A stretch of DNA of 64,000 nucleotides. It comes from Verrucomicrobiaceae bacterium (lineage in GTDB: Bacteria; Verrucomicrobiota; Verrucomicrobiia; Verrucomicrobiales; Verrucomicrobiaceae). Position numbers and translations under genes: made by a program. The stretch is from contig JADJPM010000004.1 of NCBI GenBank assembly GCA_016713245.1, positions 2,666,001 to 2,730,000 on the forward strand, written 5' to 3'. Below are positions 9,532 to 18,045 of the stretch, piece by piece. The notes under the pieces were generated by a model. The model had not been told where the DNA came from. It saw nothing but the letters and a program-made list of their open reading frames with translations, and ran no database searches. Numbering within the stretch: position 1 is the first letter of the stretch; every line of letters starts with the position of its first letter.

Positions 9532-10205
9532 GGAGCCTTCGGGGTCTCGGCAGGCTTGTTGTAGATGCTGAAGAAGGCGAGCTGCCGCTGATACTTCGGG
9601 ATCGTGCTGTCGGTTTCGATCTTCAAAGCGCCGAGCGTCACATCCTTGGTCGTTTTGGGCTTCACGGTCACCAGATACTCCTGGCCCGGTTTGATCTCTT
9701 TCCAGGAGAATTCCACATTGTCCCGCGTGGCGGTGATGTTGGTGATCTTCATCGGCGTGTCCGCATTCATCTTCACCGTGGTGGTTTTCTCCACCAGCTC
9801 ATCGCCGATCCACCACTGAAGGGTTTTGGGTTCGATGTCCACCACCGCCGGGATGTCGAGGATGAAGGTGATCTCCCATTCCTGCTGCTGCGGATCGTCC
9901 GTGAGCGCGGTGAGGATCTTTTCATGTCGGCCGACAAAGGTGGAGACCTTGAACTCCGCGGTGCCGGTGCCTTCCTCGCCCGGCTGATACGCCGCCTTGT
10001 CCATCTCCGCACTCAGGCAGGAGCAGGAGCTTTCCAAATCGAGGATCTTGACCGGCTTCGTGCCCTTGTTGCGGAATTTGAAATTTACCTTCACCACTTC
10101 GTCGGCGGGTTTTGGCCTCACTTCGATGGCGGGCAGTTCCGTGGCCATCTCCGCATGGGCGGCTGACATCACTGTCATCAAGATCAAAAGGGCTGGTTTC
10201 ATCAT
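9528..10205 (-). CDS. DUF1573 domain protein, exported
   Basis: A 225-residue secreted protein with a short signal peptide (residues 1-18, ending AHAE). DUF1573 is an immunoglobulin-like fold common in PVC bacteria and Bacteroidetes. The family hallmark is visible as VKVNFKFRNKGTKPVKIL followed by ESSCSCLSAE, a Cys-rich turn. A second beta-sandwich half follows (PKTLQWWIG, KITNITATRDNVEFSW). The function of the family is unknown; coupling to a rhodanese suggests a periplasmic thiol or redox role. An alternative start is one codon downstream. Confidence 0.88.
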   Translation of the reverse strand: MMKPALLILMTVMSAAHAEMATELPAIEVRPKPADEVVKVNFKFRNKGTKPVKILDLESSCSCLSAEMDKAAYQPGEEGTGTAEFKVSTFVGRHEKILTALTDDPQQQEWEITFILDIPAVVDIEPKTLQWWIGDELVEKTTTVKMNADTPMKITNITATRDNVEFSWKEIKPGQEYLVTVKPKTTKDVTLGALKIETDSTIPKYQRQLAFFSIYNKPAETPKAP

Positions 10206-10265
10206 GGTGAGCGAAAGTTACCACACAACGCCGTTCCTCACCAAGTCCGAACTCCACCTTGCATC

Positions 10266-10287
10266 CTGAAACTTGAAACTCTAAACC
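10266..10287 (+). repeat. GAAACTT-type short intergenic repeat
   Basis: A short A/T-rich run (CTGAAACTTGAAACTC and onward) lies just upstream of the ATG at 10297. Similar runs occur at 11523-11551 and, in reverse orientation, at 43456-43485. Confidence 0.5.
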
Positions 10288-10296
10288 TCGTCACCC

Positions 10297-11109
10297 ATGC
10301 GCTACGCCATCTGCAACGAAACCTACCAAAACACCTCCTTTGACGCCATGTGCGCCGATGTGGCCGCCGCCGGCTATGAGGGCATCGAAATCGCTCCCTT
10401 CACCCTCGCGGAGGACCCTCGTGACCTCACGATCGCCGATGCCATCTCCTGCTGCACGAAGGCCAAAAACCACGGCCTGGAGATTCTCGGGCTGCACTGG
10501 CTGCTGACCAAGCCCGCGTGGTTTCACATCACCACCCCGGATGCCGTCCAGCGCCGGGAAACGGCCCGTTTTGGCCGACACCTCGTCCGCCTCTGTGCAG
10601 CCATGGGTGGCAAAATCATGGTCTGGGGCAGCCCGAAGGCCCGCAACCTCCTCCCCGAATGGAATTACGACGACGCTTTTGCCCGTGCCGCTGATGCCGT
10701 GCGGGAAGTGGCCATCGAGGCCGGCAAACATGGCGTCACCCTGGCCATGGAGCCACTCGGCCGGAAGGAAACGAACTTCCTCAACACCGCCGCCGAGACC
10801 ATCCGCTTCTGCCGGCTCGTCGATCATCCCGCCTGCAAACTCCACCTCGATGTGAAGGCCATGAGCGACGAGCCCACCAGCATCCCGGACATCATCCGCG
10901 CCAGCAAGGAATGGACCGTCCACTTCCACACCAATGACCCGAACCTCCGCGGCCCCGGCCAGGGCGAGATCCAATACGAACCCATCATCGCCGCCCTGCG
11001 TGAGACCGGCTACAACGGCTGGCTCTCCACGGAGGTCTTCGACTACACGCCGGATGCGCCCACCATCGCCCGCCAGAGCATCGAGTATTTAAAGAAGGTC
11101 ATGGCCTGA
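10297..11109 (+). CDS. Sugar phosphate isomerase/epimerase (TIM barrel)
   Basis: A 270-residue cytoplasmic TIM-barrel enzyme of the xylose-isomerase-like / AP endonuclease 2 superfamily. Visible family segments are YEGIEIAPFTL near residue 29, VTLAMEPLGRKETNFLNT (metal-binding Glu) and KLHLDVKAMSDE (Asp). Near the C-terminus, GWLSTEVFDYTPD supplies the last Glu ligand. It starts a plus-strand run with ridA, an ABC ATPase and rodA. It is the second such isomerase in the window; the substrate is unknown. Confidence 0.87.
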   Translation: MRYAICNETYQNTSFDAMCADVAAAGYEGIEIAPFTLAEDPRDLTIADAISCCTKAKNHGLEILGLHWLLTKPAWFHITTPDAVQRRETARFGRHLVRLCAAMGGKIMVWGSPKARNLLPEWNYDDAFARAADAVREVAIEAGKHGVTLAMEPLGRKETNFLNTAAETIRFCRLVDHPACKLHLDVKAMSDEPTSIPDIIRASKEWTVHFHTNDPNLRGPGQGEIQYEPIIAALRETGYNGWLSTEVFDYTPDAPTIARQSIEYLKKVMA

Positions 11110-11129
11110 GCTGTGAACACCTTTCCACC

Positions 11130-11525
11130 ATGACGAATCCCCTCGTTTCCTACCCGCGGCTGCCCGGCACGCCCATCTCGCACCTGCCCTTCAGCCCCAG
11201 CGTCGCCGTCGGCGATCTGATCTTCGTCTCCGGCCAGGCCTCGGTCGATTTGGACGGAAACATCGTCAGCGACAGCTTCGAGGGCGAGTTTCGCCGATCG
11301 GTGGAAAACGTCCGCCGCGTACTGGAGGCCGCCGGAAGCGACCTCGCCCACGTCGTGCAGACCCGGAACTACGTCCGCGATCCCGAAGACCTGCCGCTCT
11401 ACAACCAGCTCTACCGCGAGTACTTCCCCGAGCCCCGCCCGGCCCGCACCACCATCACCCACTGCCTGCCCCCTTCCCTGCGCTACGAGATCGAGGTCGT
11501 CGCCGTCCGGCGGACGGCTGCTTGA
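11130..11525 (+). CDS. ridA: RidA family protein (reactive enamine/imine deaminase)
   Basis: A 131-residue member of the YjgF/YER057c/UK114 family. These small trimeric proteins hydrolyse reactive 2-aminoacrylate-type enamines. Motifs seen are VAVGDLIFVSGQASVD near the N-terminus, VVQTRNYVRDPED in the middle, and PARTTITHCLPPSLRYEIEVVAVR at the C-terminus. The Arg of PARTT is the residue that binds the substrate carboxylate in active members. It lies 20 bases after the isomerase gene on the same strand. Confidence 0.9.
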   Translation: MTNPLVSYPRLPGTPISHLPFSPSVAVGDLIFVSGQASVDLDGNIVSDSFEGEFRRSVENVRRVLEAAGSDLAHVVQTRNYVRDPEDLPLYNQLYREYFPEPRPARTTITHCLPPSLRYEIEVVAVRRTAA

Positions 11526-11551
11526 AACTTCAAAGCTGAAACTTGGAACTC
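11523..11551 (+). repeat. GAAACTT-type short intergenic repeat
   Basis: It begins at the ridA stop codon and reads TGAAACTTCAAAGCTGAAAC and onward. It is related to the runs at 10266-10287 and 43456-43485. Confidence 0.45.
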
Positions 11552-11580
11552 CCCGTGACGGTGTTAGGTTCGCCGTCTTC

Positions 11581-12369
<789 letters not shown>

Positions 12370-12376
12370 TTTCCCA

Positions 12377-13579
12377 ATGACACCGCTGTTTAAAAAATTT
12401 CTCGGAATGCACTGGCTGCTCGTGGCCTTCACGGTCTGCCTGATGGCTTTTGGCGTTTACTCGATCTTCAATGCTTCCGCTTACAAGCTAGGCTCCAGTC
12501 TCGAACTCAAATGGAAGCAGCAGCTGATCATGATCGGGATCGGCATGCCTTTCTTCTTCGCGGCGAGCCTCATTGATTACAAATGGATCAGGTGGGCTTG
12601 CTGGCCTGCCTACCTGCTTGGGATCGCTGGCTTGATATTGACTCTGATTTTCGGCATTGAAATCAACAACAACAAAGCCTGGATCCAGGTGGGACCGGTC
12701 ATGGTGCAGCCCTCGCAGTTCGCCATCACCGCCGGGATCATGGTGCTGAGCGTGGTCTTTGGCGAGTTGCCGCGCATCATTCCAGCCTTCCGCCGTCCAT
12801 GGCTGCGCATCCTGGCTGCGGGCATGCTCGCGGCGGTGCCCGCGATGCTCGTGATCAAAGAAGACCTGGGCTCCGGTCTCGTGTGGGGACCGGTCTTCCT
12901 CGCCATCATGCTCGTGGGCAGCATTCCCTTTCGCTACCTGATCGTGATGCTGTTGCTGGCACTGACCGTGGCGCCGCTGGTGTATGTCTTTGCCTTGAAG
13001 CCGTATCAGCAGAAGCGCATCGAGACCACCTACTACATGTTCACCGGCCAGATGGACAAGGTGAACATGCAGGACGAGGGCTGGGTGGCCAAGCATCTGC
13101 AGATGGCCATCGCTACCGGCGGCATCGAAGGCAAAGGCCCCGAGTCCAAGAAAGTGCCCGATCAGGCCAGCATTCACCGCACCTTCCTGCCGAATGAAGT
13201 CATCAACGACTTCATCTTCGCCGTCATCTGCGAGGAGTTTGGCTTCAAAGGAGCCTTCGGGCTCATCGTCGGCCTCGCCGGGATGATCATGCTCGGCCTC
13301 ACCGTGGCCTTTTCCGCCCGCGATCAGCTCGGGCGGCTCATCGTCATCGGCGTGATGGCCATGTTCTTTGTTCACTGCTTCCAAAACATCGGCATGAACC
13401 TGGTCGTGCTGCCCGTCATCGGGATTCCCATCCCCTTCATCAGCTACGGCGGCACTTTCATGGTCGTCACGCTCTTCCTGATGGGCCTCGTCCAAAGCGT
13501 GTGGGTCCACCGGCATATCTCCCCCGTGAAGAAAGCCCGCCCCGTGAATGGCGCCCGCGAGCCGGATGAGGAAGAATAG
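12377..13579 (+). CDS. rodA: Rod-shape-determining protein RodA (SEDS glycosyltransferase)
   Basis: A 400-residue polytopic inner-membrane protein of the SEDS family, which polymerises lipid II for lateral wall growth with a class B PBP. It shows about ten hydrophobic segments. Typical motifs are AWIQVGPVMVQPSQFA (residues about 95-110), KEDLGSGLVWGPVF (Asp-containing loop), DFIFAVICEEFGFKG and the C-terminal PVIGIPIPFISYGGT. The last matches the RodA/FtsW consensus. No mreB, mreC or pbp2 is adjacent. The C-terminal tail is charged. A double-hairpin element starts 4 bases after the stop. Confidence 0.92.
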   Translation: MTPLFKKFLGMHWLLVAFTVCLMAFGVYSIFNASAYKLGSSLELKWKQQLIMIGIGMPFFFAASLIDYKWIRWACWPAYLLGIAGLILTLIFGIEINNNKAWIQVGPVMVQPSQFAITAGIMVLSVVFGELPRIIPAFRRPWLRILAAGMLAAVPAMLVIKEDLGSGLVWGPVFLAIMLVGSIPFRYLIVMLLLALTVAPLVYVFALKPYQQKRIETTYYMFTGQMDKVNMQDEGWVAKHLQMAIATGGIEGKGPESKKVPDQASIHRTFLPNEVINDFIFAVICEEFGFKGAFGLIVGLAGMIMLGLTVAFSARDQLGRLIVIGVMAMFFVHCFQNIGMNLVVLPVIGIPIPFISYGGTFMVVTLFLMGLVQSVWVHRHISPVKKARPVNGAREPDEEE

Positions 13580-13582
13580 GCC

Positions 13583-13665
13583 CGTAGCGGAAAACGTCAG
13601 TTTTCCGAATTCGAGCGTCCCACGAGCTTCACCTGCGTCTCGGCGTGCTGACGCCCGCCGCTACG
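13583..13665. repeat. Double-hairpin element in the convergent rodA/ccsA spacer
   Basis: The outer arms CGTAGCGG (13583-13590) and CCGCTACG (13658-13665) are exact inverted repeats. Inside are the hairpins CGGAAAAC-GTCA-GTTTTCCG (13588-13607) and GGCGT-GCTG-ACGCC (13642-13655). The central motifs CGTCAG and CTGACG are reverse complements. The element fills nearly the whole 96-base spacer between the two convergent stops, so it may also serve as a transcription terminator. Confidence 0.75.
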
Positions 13666-13675
13666 CGGAAGAGGT

Positions 13676-15763
13676 TCACGCTTCCGCTTTCACCGCAGCC
13701 ACCACGTCAGTCCGGTCAGTCTTGTCAGCCCGGTCAGCCCAAACCAGCCACAGGCCATAGCCGAGCAGTGCCATCTGGCTGACCCAGAAGCCGTAGATCT
13801 TCGGCCAGGTGCCATCGGTGAAGCCGTAGGCATGCAGGCCCACACCGAGTTGGTTCACGCCGAACCAGGAGAAGACCACGATGCAGCCGAGGATGAGGTT
13901 GCAGTTGTGCAGGCCGACCTCGCGGATGTAACCGCCGAGGCGGGCGTGGAGAATGACGAGGCACATGAGCACAATCATGAGCGCCCCGTTTTCCTTCGGA
14001 TCCCAGCCCCAGAAGCGGCCCCAGCTGTAATTCGCCCAAATGCCGCCGAGAACGGTGCCGACGAGGGCGAGGAACAAGCCGCAGCAGATGAAGCCGTAGG
14101 CCACGCGGGTGAGGAAACGACCTTCATCGGACTTCGGTCCGATTTTGCCAAACAGCCGCTGGATGAAGTAAATCATCGAAATCAAGGCGGCGACCATGCA
14201 CGCGGCATAACCGAGGTTGATGAGCGGCACGTGCGTGGAGAGCCAGAAGTTCGTGATCAGCACGGCCTGGAGTTGCTGGAGCGTGTCGGTGGCCTCGCTG
14301 GCCTCGAATTGAATGGCGAGGAACATGCAGGCCGTGCCGCCGACGGCGGCCACGAGCAGGCCGAGACCGCGTTTCGTGATCCATTCGGCGATCAGGCCAA
14401 ACAACGCCACCGAGGCACCGATGAAGAGGATGGTCTCATACAGCGTGGTGATGGGCGGACGCTGCATGATGATGCAGCGCACGATCACGCCGGTGACGGC
14501 GTAACCGGTCGCAATGGCCAAAAGCAGCCAGGCGATGATCTTGGTGATCTTCTCCAGCTTCGACCCCGGAGCGATCCACGACAGCGCCACGGCCACAAAA
14601 CCGACGAGGAAGATCCACTGCGCATAGAAGAAGTAGTCCGCTTTGATCGAGTGACGCTCCAAGGCGATGAACTGACCTTCGTTGCGGGCTTTTGCAGCCT
14701 CCTGAATCTTCGTGAGCAAGGCCTTCGAGGCCGCTTTGAACTTCGCGGCATCCGGCAGGGCCAGATAAACATCTTCATAAGCCGCCAGCCAGGAGAGTTG
14801 CTCAGCATCGACTTCCTTTTCGCCGTTGATGGCACCGAAGATCGTCTCGCCAGGGCCGTGCCAGACCTCGTTCACCTTCGGGCCGGGCGGGAAGATGCGA
14901 AGCTGCTGCTCGGCATTGCCGCTCATCATCGCCCCGAGGGCTCCCTTGCCGAAATCACGGAACCACGGGATCTGCATCGGTGGGCCGCCGCTGGTGCGCA
15001 CGGCATTGGCGAGGGCGTTGAGGCTCTTGGAGAGGCGCAGGGGCTTTTCAATGCCGGCGGGCAGTTGATCCAACTTGTCACCCACGGGCGAGCGGATGAA
15101 GTCGAAGTGCCCGGTGATCATCTCGTAGTCGAGGAAGTTCGCGGCGAGCTGCACGATTATGCGCTGCTCCGGTGTCTGCTTCTTCGCGGGCATCTCGCGG
15201 TATTCGCTCATCTTCTCCATCAGCGTCTGACGGGCCGGTTCGATCTCAGCAAAGGTGTATTGATCCCGTTTGGCCTTCGCCGTGAGACCCAGCTCGGTGA
15301 TGGCGGAGGAATTATCAACTTTGAAGAGCGGCACGAGCCTCGCGATGTCCGGGCGGAACCAGCTCATCAGCAGCCATTCGGTGGCGCTGAGCTTCACTGG
15401 CTTGTCGCCGTCCTTCACGATGTGCTTCTGCGTGGCCGGATCGGTGATCGGCTTGCCATCCATCTCGCCGTTTTCTGTGAGCCAGATGCTCCGCCGTGCC
15501 CGAAAACGCAGCAGCCGGTAGCTGGCGATGTTTTCCAGCGGCTTGATGCGTCCCGATTCCTGCACGGGAATGGACGCAAAGGTTTCCACGACCTCTTTGT
15601 CACGAAGAAGATCGAGCGGTGGGAGCTCGGCGGCGGCCGTGAGCCCCGTGACCGCGAGCAGCAGAAGAAAGTGGAACAGGTTTTTAACCTGTTCAGCCGG
15701 AGCGAAGCGCGTCCGTGAGCCAGTGCGGCCACCGGGCAGATTCGAGGTTCGAGCGTCATTCAT
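13676..15763 (-). CDS. ccsA: Cytochrome c biogenesis protein CcsA/ResC type with long N-terminal exported domain
   Basis: A 695-residue System II haem-handling protein. Residues about 25-45 look like a signal peptide or first membrane helix (NLFHFLLLLAVTGLTAAAE). About 340 hydrophilic residues follow and are presumably periplasmic. The membrane core starts near residue 385. The tryptophan-rich WWD motif is W-GRFW-GWDPKEN at about 581-590, followed by SWFGVNQLGVGLHAYGF with conserved His. It acts with ResB (encoded just upstream) to attach haem to CxxCH apocytochromes. The first about 30 codons lie inside a palindromic element, so the true start (15763 or slightly downstream) is uncertain. Confidence 0.9.
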   Translation of the reverse strand: MNDARTSNLPGGRTGSRTRFAPAEQVKNLFHFLLLLAVTGLTAAAELPPLDLLRDKEVVETFASIPVQESGRIKPLENIASYRLLRFRARRSIWLTENGEMDGKPITDPATQKHIVKDGDKPVKLSATEWLLMSWFRPDIARLVPLFKVDNSSAITELGLTAKAKRDQYTFAEIEPARQTLMEKMSEYREMPAKKQTPEQRIIVQLAANFLDYEMITGHFDFIRSPVGDKLDQLPAGIEKPLRLSKSLNALANAVRTSGGPPMQIPWFRDFGKGALGAMMSGNAEQQLRIFPPGPKVNEVWHGPGETIFGAINGEKEVDAEQLSWLAAYEDVYLALPDAAKFKAASKALLTKIQEAAKARNEGQFIALERHSIKADYFFYAQWIFLVGFVAVALSWIAPGSKLEKITKIIAWLLLAIATGYAVTGVIVRCIIMQRPPITTLYETILFIGASVALFGLIAEWITKRGLGLLVAAVGGTACMFLAIQFEASEATDTLQQLQAVLITNFWLSTHVPLINLGYAACMVAALISMIYFIQRLFGKIGPKSDEGRFLTRVAYGFICCGLFLALVGTVLGGIWANYSWGRFWGWDPKENGALMIVLMCLVILHARLGGYIREVGLHNCNLILGCIVVFSWFGVNQLGVGLHAYGFTDGTWPKIYGFWVSQMALLGYGLWLVWADRADKTDRTDVVAAVKAEA

Positions 15764-15835
15764 ATCAAGAGAAGGTTGAGGTATAGGTTCACGAAGAGCT
15801 TCGGCGCGACAGGTTAAAAACCTGTCCCACTTTCT
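15666..15835. repeat. Long double-hairpin element spanning the ccsA translation start
   Basis: The outer arms AGAAAGTGG (15666-15674) and CCACTTTCT (15827-15835) are exact inverted repeats. The left hairpin GAACAGGTT-TTT-AACCTGTTC (15674-15694) lies inside ccsA. The right hairpin GACAGGTT-AAA-AACCTGTC (15808-15826) lies in the spacer. The loops TTT and AAA are complementary. The right boundary touches the resB stop codon at 15836. The left arm and hairpin recur in altered form at 46649-46677. Confidence 0.72.
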
Positions 15836-17146
15836 TTACAGGAGCTTCCACATCGCGAGGGCGAAGGCGGCGTTGAAGGCGACGATGAGGCCGATGGAGA
15901 AGATCCATGGGTTCACCTTGATGAAACGGGCGAGCATCATGAGGAAATGCAGCAGCAAGCCTTCGGCGACGATGAGGCAGGAGATGAGCGGCCAGTGGTC
16001 GGAGGGGTTTTCCACGATCTGGAAGCCGCTGCTCTTCACGCTAGCGCCGCTGCGTGTGCCATCGTCAAAGGACATCTGGAAGACGGCGTAACCTTCGCTG
16101 CGCACGGGTTCGTTCATGGTGATCACGCGTTTTTCCTCACGGCCATTCTCTTGCTTGGTCACCCAACTGGTGAAGCGACGTGCCCGCTCGGTGCCGGGAT
16201 GCTTCTCCTGCTCTGTTTTGTCGAGTTTGATCGCAAACGGCAGCTTGTAGGTGCGATGGACAAGTGAGAGCAGATACTTGTCGTTGCCCACGGTCACCGT
16301 CCAAGGCGCGGCGGCGAATTCCCAGAGGATGCCCTTTTGCTCCGCACCGCCCTTTTTGTCCTTCACAATGGCGACACAGGCACTGGCGAGTGCTTCATCG
16401 GCCATCGCAGCACCCGATTCATCGAGCGTGCTGACTTCCTGGATGAAATAGCCGTCGATCGCATCCGCACGGCTGCCATCGCGATCCGGTTTCGGCTGCG
16501 CATGCTTCTTCCAACCGGTGATCATGAGGTCAAAAGGCAGGCTTTCATGCGTAAAGGTGCGCCCCTTGCCATCGGTGAGGTCTTGATACTTCGACTGATC
16601 GATCACCAGCACGCTGCGCTTGGCTTTTTCGTCCGTCTGCACCTTCTCGATCTCGATGACGCGATCGTGGAAGCTCAGGAACTCATCGCTCGTCTCGCCC
16701 TCACGAAGGCTCATGTTCCCCTCGACAGCGAAGTGGTAGCTCACCGCGCCAGCAGCGATCATGAACAGGATGGCGAAATGCGAGATGATCACACCAATCG
16801 TCTTCGGCGACTTGCGGATGCGAATGATGCCGCCGAGGAAGAGATTCACGAACAGCACCGCCATCAGCGTGTAGCCGCCGGGCAGGATGGGCAGCGGGAA
16901 AGTCACATTGCCGATGTCCGCATACGCATTGAGCGCCAGCGCCCGCCAGCACGCGCCGATGTCGATGCGATCGACGAAGAAGGATTCAAAGTATCGCGCC
17001 TGACTGGCGACGAGGCCGAACTCCGCCTGCTCCAGCGTGCCGAGAAAGGTGATGAGCAGCAGCAGCGCCAGCGTGACCGTGGCCAAGCCGAAGCTGGAGA
17101 GGAAGGCGATGAGTTTCGCGATTGGGTTTGGATTGGGGGAGGACAC
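15836..17146 (-). CDS. resB: Cytochrome c biogenesis protein ResB
   Basis: A 436-residue ResB/Ccs1 family protein, the partner of CcsA in System II cytochrome c maturation. It has hydrophobic segments near residues 10-30, 75-90, 105-125 and at the C-terminus (about 390-430). A large extracytoplasmic domain lies between them (about 130-385). The N-terminal LIAFLSSFGLATVTLALLLL and FLGTLEQAEFGL match the family start. It is immediately upstream of ccsA on the same strand; together they would mature the CxxCH proteins encoded at 18.0-21.2 kb and elsewhere in the window. Confidence 0.9.
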   Translation of the reverse strand: MSSPNPNPIAKLIAFLSSFGLATVTLALLLLITFLGTLEQAEFGLVASQARYFESFFVDRIDIGACWRALALNAYADIGNVTFPLPILPGGYTLMAVLFVNLFLGGIIRIRKSPKTIGVIISHFAILFMIAAGAVSYHFAVEGNMSLREGETSDEFLSFHDRVIEIEKVQTDEKAKRSVLVIDQSKYQDLTDGKGRTFTHESLPFDLMITGWKKHAQPKPDRDGSRADAIDGYFIQEVSTLDESGAAMADEALASACVAIVKDKKGGAEQKGILWEFAAAPWTVTVGNDKYLLSLVHRTYKLPFAIKLDKTEQEKHPGTERARRFTSWVTKQENGREEKRVITMNEPVRSEGYAVFQMSFDDGTRSGASVKSSGFQIVENPSDHWPLISCLIVAEGLLLHFLMMLARFIKVNPWIFSIGLIVAFNAAFALAMWKLL

Positions 17147-17201
17147 GAGACGGGAAAATGACGAAATTAGAATGACGAATGACGAACGATCAAAGCGCTC
17201 G

Positions 17202-17873
17202 TCATTCCTTTGGGATGTTCGGCTTGATGGATTGGCAGAAGGTGTCGAAGGCGGCGGTGTTTTGCTCGACGAGGGCTTTGGGGCCGGTGAGCTTCACGAA
17301 GATGGTTGCTTGTTCGGTGCTGTGAATGAGGCCGAGGAGACTGTAGCCAGTCTTGGCGGTCTGAGCGCCGAAGCCTTTGAAGTCGCCATCGAAGGCCACA
17401 AAGGTGGCTTCGCGGTTGAAGAAGGGTTTCTTCGGCAGCTTCGCGAACTCATCGGCGGTGTAGGCAGGCTGGGCCATTTGGGTGCGCCAGCGGTTCACAT
17501 TGGCTTCGAGGCCGCCTGCGGAGCCGGGCATGAGGGAGATGTAGCATTCGCCTTCCTTGTTGGGGCCAAAGCGCAGATCGACGAGGCGCATGCCCATCGG
17601 ATCGGGCGTGGTGTTTTCACTCCAGCCATCCGGCACGCCCCAAGTAAGCAGGCTGCGGAAGTCGGGGCGCTGCTGTTGCTGCTCATCCTTGGCGTCATCG
17701 AAGAAACGCGTGGCGCTGGGGATGTCGATGTTGGGCTTCGCGGCGTGGGTGGAGATCTCCCGTGATTCGGTGATGGCCTCACGCTCACCGAGGCGGTCGC
17801 AAGAAGCAGAAAGAAGGCCGCACGCGATGGCCGCGCAGCAGTGGAAGGGGATTTTCATCGTGGGGAAACGCAT
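17202..17873 (-). CDS. Putative lipoprotein, unknown function
   Basis: A 223-residue protein I do not recognise. The N-terminus has a lipoprotein signal with lipobox LSASC (Cys about residue 25), so it is probably membrane-anchored in the periplasm. It contains two GW- or GY-containing beta segments (LLTWGVPDGWSE, FVAFDGDFKGFG) and ends in FDTFCQSIKPNIPKE. A second ATG five codons downstream (17858) is a possible start. It lies upstream of resB/ccsA on the same strand with a 55-base spacer containing GACGAAT-type repeats, and may belong to that redox cluster. Confidence 0.7.
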   Translation of the reverse strand: MRFPTMKIPFHCCAAIACGLLSASCDRLGEREAITESREISTHAAKPNIDIPSATRFFDDAKDEQQQQRPDFRSLLTWGVPDGWSENTTPDPMGMRLVDLRFGPNKEGECYISLMPGSAGGLEANVNRWRTQMAQPAYTADEFAKLPKKPFFNREATFVAFDGDFKGFGAQTAKTGYSLLGLIHSTEQATIFVKLTGPKALVEQNTAAFDTFCQSIKPNIPKE

Positions 17874-18013
17874 GAGGGGGCGGGATGATTAGCAGCATCC
17901 GATGTGAACGCCATGAAGATACGCCGCAGCGGAAGGTGTAGAGACAAAAAGTGCCCAGTAATCAGTGCCCAATGCTCCGTTTGGAGCAGGCACCTTACTG
18001 AGCACTGAGAATT

Positions 18014-18039
18014 GAGCACTTCTTCACGTCGAAGTGCTC
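18014..18039 (-). terminator. Candidate hairpin terminator after the LRR cytochrome gene
   Basis: The inverted repeat GAGCACTT/AAGTGCTC (8 bp, 10-base loop) lies 6 bases after the stop of the minus-strand gene ending at 18046. There is no U-run, so a terminator role is only a guess. Confidence 0.35.
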
Positions 18040-18045
18040 CCAGAT

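Noticed and set aside
13832..15718. 628-residue plus-strand frame over ccsA
   Set aside because: Antisense to a clear CcsA gene with WWD motif. The composition (His/Gln/Glu/Asp-rich) is typical of an antisense frame.
17140..17201. Spacer between resB and the lipoprotein gene considered as a regulatory RNA
   Set aside because: It only contains GACGAAT-type direct repeats and a short GCTCGTCATTC inverted copy, consistent with the spacer satellites elsewhere.
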